From NCBI RefSeq assembly GCF_024505145.1, contig NZ_JANIAA010000030.1, positions 62,001 to 126,000 on the forward strand: a stretch of DNA of 64,000 nucleotides. The letters are read 5' to 3'. The translations under genes were made by a program, and so were the position numbers. Positions 7,649-14,608 of the stretch are shown here, one piece after another; within the stretch, counting starts at the first letter, position 1; each line of letters starts with the position of its first letter. Under the pieces are notes generated by a model. The model had not been told where the DNA came from. It saw nothing but the letters and a program-made list of their open reading frames with translations, and did not search any database. Source of the stretch: Streptomyces rugosispiralis (lineage in GTDB: Bacteria > Actinomycetota > Actinomycetes > Streptomycetales > Streptomycetaceae).

Positions 7649-8125
7649 ATGACCACCCGCCACCGTGGCCCCATGAACCCAAGCACGCCCCAACTCCCCG
7701 CCACGAGCTGGACCTTTACCCAACGCCTGTCCTCCACCCGGCGTGGGGCCCGGCTGGCCCGGCTGCTCACCGTGGAGCAGCTCCGCACCTGGCCCGTGTC
7801 ACCCGGCGTCGCCGAGCGCGCCGTGGCGATCACGGCCGAACTGAGCGCCAACGCGGCACTCCACGGGCGCGTACCGGGCCGCGACTTCCGGCTCGGCCTC
7901 GCTCTCGACGACGCCGCGGAAACCCTCCGCATCGAGGTCACCGACACCCGGGGCGAGCGGCGGCCGACCCGCAGGCCCGCCCCTCCCCCGGACCGTGAAA
8001 CCGGGCGTGGCCTGCTGCTGGTCGATGCGCTCGCCGACCGCTGGGGCACCGAGCCGCACCATCCGGTGGGCAAGACGGTCTGGGCGGAGCTGGACTCCCG
8101 CCCCGGCCGACGGTCAGTGCCGTAG
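7649..8125 (+). CDS. anti-sigma-factor-like ATP-binding protein (HATPase_c_2)
   Basis: A roughly 158-residue GHKL-fold protein. The N-box ITAELSANAALHG and the G-box GRGLLLVDALADRWG, with LRIEVTDTRGE between them, place it with the RsbW/SpoIIAB-like ATP-binding proteins that are common beside HTH/DUF397 pairs. It lacks a histidine-kinase phosphoacceptor domain. The start is uncertain: ATG 7649 (AAGG close upstream) or ATG 7673; both precede the conserved part. Divergent from the regulator, with about 140 bp of shared promoter space. It may act as an anti-sigma or partner-switching kinase; no sigma or anti-anti-sigma gene is nearby. Confidence 0.82.
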   Translation: MTTRHRGPMNPSTPQLPATSWTFTQRLSSTRRGARLARLLTVEQLRTWPVSPGVAERAVAITAELSANAALHGRVPGRDFRLGLALDDAAETLRIEVTDTRGERRPTRRPAPPPDRETGRGLLLVDALADRWGTEPHHPVGKTVWAELDSRPGRRSVP

Positions 8126-8141
8126 GTCCTCCGGCCGCGGT

Positions 8142-10466
8142 TCAGTCCGGCAGCCCCCATGGCTTGGCGTCGCCGACGGCCGGAACATCGCGCGGGGCCG
8201 GGTCCGGGCGGTGGCCCCGGGGAGTGACGAGGGCGGTCTCGCCGCGGGCGAGGGGGATCTCGATGCGACCGGGGCCGGTGGTGCGGTGGCGGAGGGGACG
8301 GCCCCGGTGGTCGCGGACGTCGATCGGGCCGGGGATGCCGTGGTGCAGGACGAGCGGGGCGCCGGCCTCGCTGTGGACGCGGATCCAGCGGGTGCGCCCG
8401 GCCGCGCGGTCGGCGTCCACGAGGAAGGCGCCCTGGGTGCGCAGGGAGTGGACCGAGAGGTCGGGCCAGCGGCGGGAGACGGACGGGAAGATCCGCACCA
8501 CGCCGTTGTGGCTCTGGACGGCCATCTCCAGCACCGACTGGGCCGCGGTCAAGGGGCTCTCGGTGGCGAGGTTGCCGCCCTCGACATACATGGTGTTCGG
8601 GGTGATCCAGGCGTTGTTCACCTTGTTGCCGCCGATGAGGAAGGTGAGGTGGTCCAGCGCATCCTCGGGCCGTTCCATGCGCGAGGCCATGGAGGAGGCC
8701 ACCGCGTAGCTGTAACCGGCCCACAGGCTTCGGTCCTTGACCCAGTGGTCGAAGGTGGTGCGCATGATGTCCCGGTCGGCCGGGCGGTCCCAGTCCAGCT
8801 CGTGCAGCGGGTAGAGCCAGAGCATATGGGAGAAGTGGCGGTGGGACTCGGTGAGCGGCTTCTCCGCGCCGATCATGATGCCGGTGGCATCGCGGGGGTA
8901 GGCCACCAGGCGGTCGAGGATCTCGCGCCAGCGCCGGGCGCGGGGGTGGTCGGTGCGCAGGACGCGCAGACAGTCCAGGAGGGTGGCGCAGCCCCAGCGG
9001 AGCAGGGAGAGGTCGTACGTGCAGTCCTCGGCGTCCGCCCACTCCGGTGAGCGGGTCAGCGGCAGATGCAGTTTCCCGTCGCCGCCCTCGTACAGGAAGT
9101 GGTCGTAGAAGTTCACCGCCTTCGCGAGGATCGGGTAGAGGACGTCGCGCACGATGCGGATGTCGAGGGTGTGGCGGTAGCTGAGCCAGACGTTGTGCAT
9201 GGCCCAGATGAGATTGCCGTTGTTGTCGGTCTTGGTGGAGGTGCCGGGGATGCCGACGGTCTTGGCACCGGGGCGCAACAGCCAGTCGGAGGGGTGGGCG
9301 AGGGCGTAGGTGTCCCCGTCCTGGTACTCGGGTGGTACGGACAGCGGCAGGTTCTTCTCGAAGTCCCGGAAGGTGGAGGTCACGGAGTCGAGTTCGAGGT
9401 GGTTGGAGCCGTGGATCAGCCAGGTGGCGATCTGCACGTTGAGGTTCCACCACACCGCGGTCCAGCTGCCGCCGGTCTCCGGGTACCACGGCCCCCATTC
9501 GGACATCGAGGGCCCGTCGGCGCGGGTGGCGCAGGCGGCCTTGTAGAGCTGGATCCAGTAGAAGTGCTGAAGCCGCTTGTCGGGTAGGGAGAGCAGGCTG
9601 CGCTGGTAGTAGCCGTGCCACCAGGCGCGGTGTGGGCGCACCAGGTCGTCGGGGTCGGCGGCGAGGGTGCGGGCCACCTCGGCGACGGCCAGTTCGGTGG
9701 TGCGCGACAGGTCCCCGGGGTGGCGGTAGACGATGTGGGCGGCCAGCAGCCTGCCGGTGCCCACCCGCCGTTCCCGCCAGGCCGTGGTCCAGCCGCCGCC
9801 CGCGATCAGCGGCTGCTCCACGTAGTGGGTGTCGCCCGTGGAGCCGGTGCGGGGGTCGGGGTTGCCGGTGTAGTCGGCGGGCTTGTCCTTGGTCCTGGGT
9901 GAGGCCGCGGGCATCCAGGTGAACGACCAGGCCGCGCTCTCCTCGCCCGCGCTGGGCCGGGTGGAGATCAGCAGCGCGGTACGGGCGTTGTGCACCAGCA
10001 GGGTGAAGCGGACGCTGCCCCGGGTGGTGGTGATCGTGCCGCGCAGCTCGGCGTCCCACAGGTCGAGGGTCCAGTCGACCCCGGTCACCGCCCCGGCGAG
10101 GGTGAGGTCGAAGTGGCCGATGGGCAGCCGGGAGTAGCCGTACGGGGCGCGCCACTGGGGCCGCTGGTCCTGCACCTGACCGTGGCTGAGCATGACTTTC
10201 ACGGAGTTGGGCGTGGCGCCCTGGTACACCACCGCGCCGAGCAGGCCGTTGGCCAGGAAGGGGCCGTCCTTCCAGTCGCCGGGCATCCGCCGCCACCGCG
10301 GGGCGGCGGCCCTGGCCATCCGCTCGGGCAGGGCCGCCGCTCCGCCGGACGCCTGGGGCGCGGCCCAGGCGGTGCCGGATCCGGCAAACCAGCCCCCGGC
10401 GCCGACCGCGGCCGCGGTGCCGATCACACCTCTTCGAGAGATCCCGTTCCCTGTTGGCGCGGTCAC
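8142..10466 (-). CDS. Tat-exported GH95-like glycoside hydrolase
   Basis: A 774-residue secreted glycosidase. The N-terminus holds a twin-arginine signal (ISRRGVIGTAAAVGAGG, then AWAAP as the likely cleavage region). The mature part has a GH95-type N-terminal beta domain (WKDGPFLANGLLGAVVYQG), then the (alpha/alpha)6 catalytic part with WNLNVQIATWLIHGSNH, KAVNFYDHFLYEGGDGKLHLP, HRHFSHMLWLYPLHEL and NMYVEGG-like TMYVEGGNLATESPL. GH95 enzymes are mostly alpha-L-fucosidases or alpha-L-galactosidases. The start is GTG 10466, because GGGAGG sits 7 nt upstream; the ATG at 10481 overlaps that ribosome binding site and would add five residues with no site of its own. It is a single-gene unit. Sugar specificity is not predictable here. 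Confidence 0.83.
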   Translation of the reverse strand: MTAPTGNGISRRGVIGTAAAVGAGGWFAGSGTAWAAPQASGGAAALPERMARAAAPRWRRMPGDWKDGPFLANGLLGAVVYQGATPNSVKVMLSHGQVQDQRPQWRAPYGYSRLPIGHFDLTLAGAVTGVDWTLDLWDAELRGTITTTRGSVRFTLLVHNARTALLISTRPSAGEESAAWSFTWMPAASPRTKDKPADYTGNPDPRTGSTGDTHYVEQPLIAGGGWTTAWRERRVGTGRLLAAHIVYRHPGDLSRTTELAVAEVARTLAADPDDLVRPHRAWWHGYYQRSLLSLPDKRLQHFYWIQLYKAACATRADGPSMSEWGPWYPETGGSWTAVWWNLNVQIATWLIHGSNHLELDSVTSTFRDFEKNLPLSVPPEYQDGDTYALAHPSDWLLRPGAKTVGIPGTSTKTDNNGNLIWAMHNVWLSYRHTLDIRIVRDVLYPILAKAVNFYDHFLYEGGDGKLHLPLTRSPEWADAEDCTYDLSLLRWGCATLLDCLRVLRTDHPRARRWREILDRLVAYPRDATGIMIGAEKPLTESHRHFSHMLWLYPLHELDWDRPADRDIMRTTFDHWVKDRSLWAGYSYAVASSMASRMERPEDALDHLTFLIGGNKVNNAWITPNTMYVEGGNLATESPLTAAQSVLEMAVQSHNGVVRIFPSVSRRWPDLSVHSLRTQGAFLVDADRAAGRTRWIRVHSEAGAPLVLHHGIPGPIDVRDHRGRPLRHRTTGPGRIEIPLARGETALVTPRGHRPDPAPRDVPAVGDAKPWGLPD

Positions 10467-10707
10467 GTATGTGCCTCCCATATCCGGTGGTGAACTACCG
10501 GCATGGTGCAGGGCACTTGGGCACCTGGGAATACCTCCGACGTATAGAAATTCAGCTGGCGACGTAATCGCAGATGAGGTGGACTCAGTTCCTCACATTG
10601 AGCCGCTGAGAGCCAGAGTGAGCCGATGTCTTATCTTCGGCGGCCCGTGCGGCCGCAGCGCGGTTGCGGGCACTGACGCGCGGTGCGGTGCGACGACGTG
10701 GGGATTC

Positions 10708-11019
10708 CTACCGGGAGGACGGGCCCGCCGGGGAGAGCAGGGTGCCGAGCGGGCCGAGGTCGAGGTTGAGGTCCGCCATCCGCAGGCCGTGCCGGGCGCA
10801 CATCTCCTCCATGCGCTGCTGGAGGATCATCAGCGTCATGCCGACGCGCTCCTCCTGCTCCTCCGTCAGATCGCCCTTGTCGACACGGTGGAGCGCCTGG
10901 CGCTCCATCAGCTGACGCAGCAGCTCGACCACGGTCAGCACCAGCTTGGCCAGATCGCGCTCGACGGTGTCCGCGTCGGTGCGCAGCCGCTGGGCGGCGG
11001 CGCCGGAGGGGGCTGACAT
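10708..11019 (-). CDS. gvpK: gas vesicle protein GvpK
   Basis: A 103-residue GvpK: TVERDLAKLVLTVVELLRQLMERQALHRVD, then EEQEERVGMTLMILQQRMEEMC and a GLRMADLNLDLGPLG tail. GvpK is an accessory protein needed for normal vesicle assembly. Last gene of the gvp run, 30 nt after gvpS. Confidence 0.93.
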   Translation of the reverse strand: MSAPSGAAAQRLRTDADTVERDLAKLVLTVVELLRQLMERQALHRVDKGDLTEEQEERVGMTLMILQQRMEEMCARHGLRMADLNLDLGPLGTLLSPAGPSSR

Positions 11020-11049
11020 GCGCGGGTTTCCTTTCGTCGGGGCCTTACG

Positions 11050-11313
11050 TCAGAGCAGCGGCGGGGCGGGGTGTTCGGCGTCGACCGGGGCGATGACCGC
11101 GCGCAGGTCGATCCGTACGAGATCGACGTCCGCGATGGACAGGACGAGGTCCCCGGCGAGCACGACCCCGCCCTGGAGCAGCCGGTCCAGCAGGTCGATC
11201 AGGGCGACCTCGCGGCCCGCGAGCGCCCGCGCGTCCTCCTCGTCCAGCGCGCCGCGCACATGGGCCCCGTCCAGCGCGGCCGGCACACGGGCCTCGTCCA
11301 GCACCCCGCTCAT
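11050..11313 (-). CDS. gvpS: GvpA-like gas vesicle protein (GvpS)
   Basis: An 87-residue member of the GvpA/J/M/S family. After a short N-terminal extension comes the conserved core VALIDLLDRLLQGGVVLAGD, then LVLSIADVDLVRIDLRAVIAPV. Its place between gvpL and gvpK matches gvpS in actinomycete clusters. The ATG overlaps the gvpL stop (ATGA, 11310-11313), implying translational coupling. It is probably a minor shell or nucleation component. Confidence 0.88.
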   Translation of the reverse strand: MSGVLDEARVPAALDGAHVRGALDEEDARALAGREVALIDLLDRLLQGGVVLAGDLVLSIADVDLVRIDLRAVIAPVDAEHPAPPLL

Positions 11314-12173
11314 ACCGGCTCCGGCCGGGCCGCCGGTTCGGGCGGAAGGGCGAAGGAGTACGGCGCCCAGGGGCCGGTCACCTCGACGCGCACCCCGGGC
11401 CGCCCCTCGGCGGCGGCCAGGACGCGGGAGCGGAACTCCTCGGCGCGGTCGGCGGGCACCAGATACGCGTCGTTGGCGATGTTCTCGCCACCGGGCTTCC
11501 CGCCACCCACCGTCCCACCACCGGCCGCCTGGGCGAGTTCACCGCGCTGCGGCCGGTGGGCGACCCTGCCCACCGCCAGGGCCCCGGCCTCCTCGGCGAT
11601 GCGCGCGGCCGTACGCGCCGCCGTCTGCCAGACCTCCTCGGCGCCGCGCCGACGCCGGCGGCGGGCGGCGAGATAGGCCCGGCCGGGGCTGAGCGCCTCC
11701 TGCCCGCCCGTGGCCCCGGCGGGCGCCGCCGCGTCCCCCGCCAGGGAGTCCGTGGGATCGGTGTAGACCTTCACACCCCATTCGACATGCCCGGCGAGCC
11801 GTTCCAGCAGCGGCAGGAACTGGTCGCGGCGCTCCTGGAGGACCCGCCGCACCCGGTCCTCGTCCCGGTAGACGGTGGCCAGCCGCAGCGGCAGTACGGC
11901 GCCCAGCGGGGCCAGCCCCGCCACCACCCCGTGGTGGCCGCGGGCCAGCGCCTCCAGCCGGGGCAGCTCCTCCAGACCCGCCCGCAGCGCGCCCTCCTCG
12001 AACTCCTCGGCCGGGACCGGGCCGACGGCCGCGGCCAGGTCCCCCGTCTCCACGAGCCCCACCTGCTCGTCCGCCACCCCGCGCAGCGTGGCCACCGCCC
12101 GCGCGGCCTCCGGGGTGGGGCGCAGCACCGCGTAGGCGTACACCATGTGCTGTCGCCGTGCGCTCTCGGTCAA
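11310..12173 (-). CDS. gvpL: gas vesicle protein GvpL (GvpL/GvpF family)
   Basis: A GvpL/F family protein of about 287 residues. Its core starts MVYAYAVLRPTPE and runs through EELPRLEALARGHHGVV, LPLRLATVYRDEDRVRRVL, HVEWGVKVYTD, NDAYLVPADRAEEF and a C-terminal VTGPWAPYSFALPP typical of the family. I place the start at TTG 12173: it overlaps the gvpJ stop as TTGA and has GGAG about 9 nt upstream. The ATG at 12146 has no ribosome binding site. GvpL/F proteins are thought to chaperone or seed vesicle formation. A poly-arginine stretch (ARRRRRRGAEEV) interrupts the middle. Confidence 0.88.
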   Translation of the reverse strand: MTESARRQHMVYAYAVLRPTPEAARAVATLRGVADEQVGLVETGDLAAAVGPVPAEEFEEGALRAGLEELPRLEALARGHHGVVAGLAPLGAVLPLRLATVYRDEDRVRRVLQERRDQFLPLLERLAGHVEWGVKVYTDPTDSLAGDAAAPAGATGGQEALSPGRAYLAARRRRRRGAEEVWQTAARTAARIAEEAGALAVGRVAHRPQRGELAQAAGGGTVGGGKPGGENIANDAYLVPADRAEEFRSRVLAAAEGRPGVRVEVTGPWAPYSFALPPEPAARPEPV

Positions 12174-12589
12174 CCGTCCACGCTCCTGTCCTCGGCCCGT
12201 GCCCGCAGCGCCGCGATCTCGGCGCGCAGCCGGGCGTTCTCCTCGGTGAGGGACCGCTCCGCGCCGTCGTCCCCGCTGTCCCCGCTGTCCCCGCCGTCCG
12301 CCACGGCCCGGTTGCGGGCGCGGGAGGACAGCGACGGATCGTGCTCCCACCAGTCGATGCCCATCTCCTTCGCCTTGTCGACGGAGGCGACGAGCAGCCG
12401 GAGCTTGATGGTGAGCAGTTCGATGTCCAGCAGGTTGATGCGGATGTCCCCCGCGATCACCACACCCTTGTCCAGTACCCGCTCCAGGATGTCGGCGAGC
12501 GACGTGGCGCCCTCGGCGCCCTGGCCGTACGGGGTGGCGGGCAGGCGTGGCGGGCCCAGCCTGCCCGCCACCGGTTCCGTCGTCGTCAT
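12170..12589 (-). CDS. gvpJ: gas vesicle protein GvpJ
   Basis: A 139-residue GvpA-family protein. Core: SLADILERVLDKGVVIAGDI, RINLLDIELLTIKLRLLVASV, then DKAKEMGIDWWEHDP, which is typical of GvpJ. The C-terminal half is charged and predicted coiled coil (LTEENARLRAEIAALRARAED). The ATG overlaps the gvpG stop (ATGA at 12586-12589). GvpJ is a minor essential structural or nucleation protein. Confidence 0.9.
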   Translation of the reverse strand: MTTTEPVAGRLGPPRLPATPYGQGAEGATSLADILERVLDKGVVIAGDIRINLLDIELLTIKLRLLVASVDKAKEMGIDWWEHDPSLSSRARNRAVADGGDSGDSGDDGAERSLTEENARLRAEIAALRARAEDRSVDG

Positions 12590-12849
12590 GGGGCTCGTCT
12601 CCCCTCGTCCGGCCGTTCCCGGCGTTCCAGCTGGGCCAGCCGGTCGAGCAACTCGTCCTCGCGGCGGTCGTACGCGTCCTCGTCGATCCGCCCGGCCAGC
12701 AGGTCCCGCTCCAGTTCGGCGAGGGCGCGCCGGACCGGCGCCGGGTCGTAGTACTCGCGCTCGGCGGCCGCGGCGATCTGCTCGGCGGCCCATACGGTGG
12801 CGCGCACCGGCGCCAGCGGAAAGGTGAGCAGCCCGGTCAGCAGTCCCAT
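12586..12849 (-). CDS. gvpG: gas vesicle protein GvpG
   Basis: An 87-residue GvpG: MGLLTGLLTFPLAPVRATVW at the N-terminus, then a charged helical segment with ALAELERDLLAGRIDEDAYD and EDELLDRLAQLERR. GvpG is an accessory assembly protein, usually next to gvpF. It starts 16 nt after the gvpF stop and is coupled to gvpJ. Confidence 0.9.
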   Translation of the reverse strand: MGLLTGLLTFPLAPVRATVWAAEQIAAAAEREYYDPAPVRRALAELERDLLAGRIDEDAYDRREDELLDRLAQLERRERPDEGRRAP

Positions 12850-12865
12850 GGCGGTCCCGTCCTCA

Positions 12866-13627
12866 TCAGGCCACGAAGCTGTACGGCGGCAAGGGGCCGC
12901 GCAGCCGGAAGTCGTAGCCCTCTCCGTAGCCCCGCGCGAGCCGCCGCGCGGCCCGGGAGAACTCCTCGGCGCGCCCCCGCTCCACCAGGAACGAGGCGTT
13001 GAGGAAGTCGTCCCCGGCCGGGGCCGCCACCACCTTGCCGCGGGCCAGCTCCGCCAGCCGCCCGACGACCTGGTCGGCCAGCAGCCGCTGCCGTGCGTCC
13101 AGTTGGTGGGCGACCAGCTCGCCGAGGGCCACCCGGTCGGCGTAGGTGCCGCCGCCGTCGCGGGTGCGTTCGTTGAGGCGCCGGGCGTCGTCGGACTCGG
13201 TGAGCACCTCCCGCAGCAGACCGTCCTGCGAGCGGGCCGCCTTGAGGTTGAACTCCGCGGTGGCGTGCAACTCCTCGAGCCTGCGGACGTATTCGGCGCG
13301 CTTGCCGTCCAGCGCCGCCGTGACCGCGGCGTCGTCGGGCGCCAGCATGCCGAACCGCATCGGCAGCACCGCGCCGTCCGCCATCAGCCGCTCCTGGACC
13401 TCCTGGTGGGCGGCGAGGTCACGGCGCTTGGGGCGCAGGTCCGGCGGCGCTGGGCTCACCACGCAGGCCAGCGGTCCGCCGGTGACCGCGCGCAGCGCGC
13501 CGGACACGCCGCCCACGGCCCGCAGTCCCGCCAGCCGCAGCGGATGGTCGGACCCGGTGATCGCGTAGATGTAGAGGGACGGGGCCGGGGACTGGGACGG
13601 GGATGTGGACGTGGACGTGGTCGACAT
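12866..13627 (-). CDS. gvpF: gas vesicle protein GvpF (GvpL/GvpF family)
   Basis: A 253-residue GvpL/F protein: SLYIYAITGSDHPL, then VSPAPPDLRPKRRDLAAHQEV, AVLPMRFGMLAPDDAAV, ELHATAEFNLKAARSQDGLL, NASFLVERGRAEEFSRAARRL and the C-terminal DFRLRGPLPPYSFVA. ATG 13627 lies 2 nt after the gvpA stop with GAGGA about 9 nt upstream. The paralogue gvpL lies further down the operon. GvpF contacts GvpA and the growing vesicle in other systems. Confidence 0.9.
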   Translation of the reverse strand: MSTTSTSTSPSQSPAPSLYIYAITGSDHPLRLAGLRAVGGVSGALRAVTGGPLACVVSPAPPDLRPKRRDLAAHQEVQERLMADGAVLPMRFGMLAPDDAAVTAALDGKRAEYVRRLEELHATAEFNLKAARSQDGLLREVLTESDDARRLNERTRDGGGTYADRVALGELVAHQLDARQRLLADQVVGRLAELARGKVVAAPAGDDFLNASFLVERGRAEEFSRAARRLARGYGEGYDFRLRGPLPPYSFVA

Positions 13628-13629
13628 GG

Positions 13630-14013
13630 TCACCTGTCCTCGTCGTCGCGGTCGCGGTCGAAGACATCGCCGATGGCCCCGAGGGCGCCGCTGATCGCCC
13701 CCTCGGTCTTGCCCCGGGCGCCGCCCTCGACGATGTTGCCGACGATGTCGCTCAGCTTGTCCGGGGCCTTCCGGCCCGATTCCAGGTCGAGGCGGTTGCA
13801 CGCCTCGGCGAAGCGCAGATATGTGTCCACGCTGGCGATCACGATCCGGATGTCGATCTTCAAGATCTCGATGCCGACGAGGGAGACCCGGATGAACACG
13901 TCGATGACGAGGCCACGGTCCAGGATGAGTTCGAGGATGTCGAAGAGGCTTCCGGTCCCTGAACCGGTCGATGCGGTGGCAGGCAGCCCGCCGGTCTGCG
14001 TCATCACGGTCAC
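13630..14013 (-). CDS. gvpA: major gas vesicle structural protein GvpA
   Basis: A 127-residue protein containing the GvpA shell core: SLFDILELILDRGLVIDVFI, RVSLVGIEILKIDIRIVIAS, then VDTYLRFAEACNRLDLE. The C-terminal extension (KLSDIVGNIVEGGARGKTEG and an Asp-rich end) is longer than in cyanobacterial GvpA, as seen in actinomycetes. GTG 14013 is chosen because AGAGGA lies 8 nt upstream; the ATG at 14004 would be 17 nt away. This is the only GvpA with the DVFIRVSL variant in the cluster, so it is the best candidate for the main shell protein. Confidence 0.9.
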   Translation of the reverse strand: MTVMTQTGGLPATASTGSGTGSLFDILELILDRGLVIDVFIRVSLVGIEILKIDIRIVIASVDTYLRFAEACNRLDLESGRKAPDKLSDIVGNIVEGGARGKTEGAISGALGAIGDVFDRDRDDEDR

Positions 14014-14210
14014 GTGTGCTTCCTCTCGGTCGCGCTCGGTCGCCTGTCCGCGTCTGATACGGGCGCGGTGGCGGGGGCGTTCACCGATGTCGGCGCGTAT
14101 GACACATGGCGCGCACGCATGGCACGGCCCCGCGCCACGGGCAGCACCGGCGCGGGGCCATGGGAGGAAACCCGGCAAAAGACCGGCCGTGCCTGGTCCG
14201 GCGCCGGTGT

Positions 14211-14537
14211 CTAGCGTCCGTGGTCGAGCCGGCCGCGGGCGTAGCGGTGTTGCCGCTCGTAGCCGAGGAGCTGTCCCTGTGAGTCGAGGGTCACACGGTA
14301 GGTGGCCATGATGGTCATGGTCTCCGGCACCCGCTCCAGCTCCACCACCTCCACATCGGCCACCCATCCGTCCGGCGTCGGCCGCATCGCGGAAACCGCC
14401 TCCGGCGTGGTACCCAGCAACTCCCCCAACTGCCGGGCGGCGCCCCGCATGGCCTGGGCCACGGGTACGCGGCGCGGCCGCGCGTCGGAGGTCTCGGAGG
14501 TGCCCGTGGCCGGTGTGTCCGGCTCAATGCTCGTCAT
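14211..14537 (-). CDS. gvpO: gas vesicle protein GvpO
   Basis: A 108-residue GvpO: VPVAQAMRGAARQLGELLG, then GWVADVEVVELERVPETMTI, MATYRVTLDSQGQLLGYER and QHRYARGRL. Start taken at ATG 14537; the frame stays open upstream but the extra residues are not conserved in character. First gvp gene of the run. The only space for its own promoter is the 71 bp between it and kdpD on the same strand, so read-through from kdpD is possible. The 197-nt gap to gvpA (14014-14210) holds no gene I can support. Confidence 0.88.
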   Translation of the reverse strand: MTSIEPDTPATGTSETSDARPRRVPVAQAMRGAARQLGELLGTTPEAVSAMRPTPDGWVADVEVVELERVPETMTIMATYRVTLDSQGQLLGYERQHRYARGRLDHGR

Positions 14538-14608
14538 GGTCCTACCGTGCCAAGTCCGCCGGGCACGTGGTGTGCGGATCACCAAAGCGGCGGCCCGGAG
14601 TCGCCGCG

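Noticed and set aside
10479..10481. ATG as start of the GH95-like gene
   Set aside because: It overlaps the GGGAGG ribosome binding site that properly serves the GTG at 10466.
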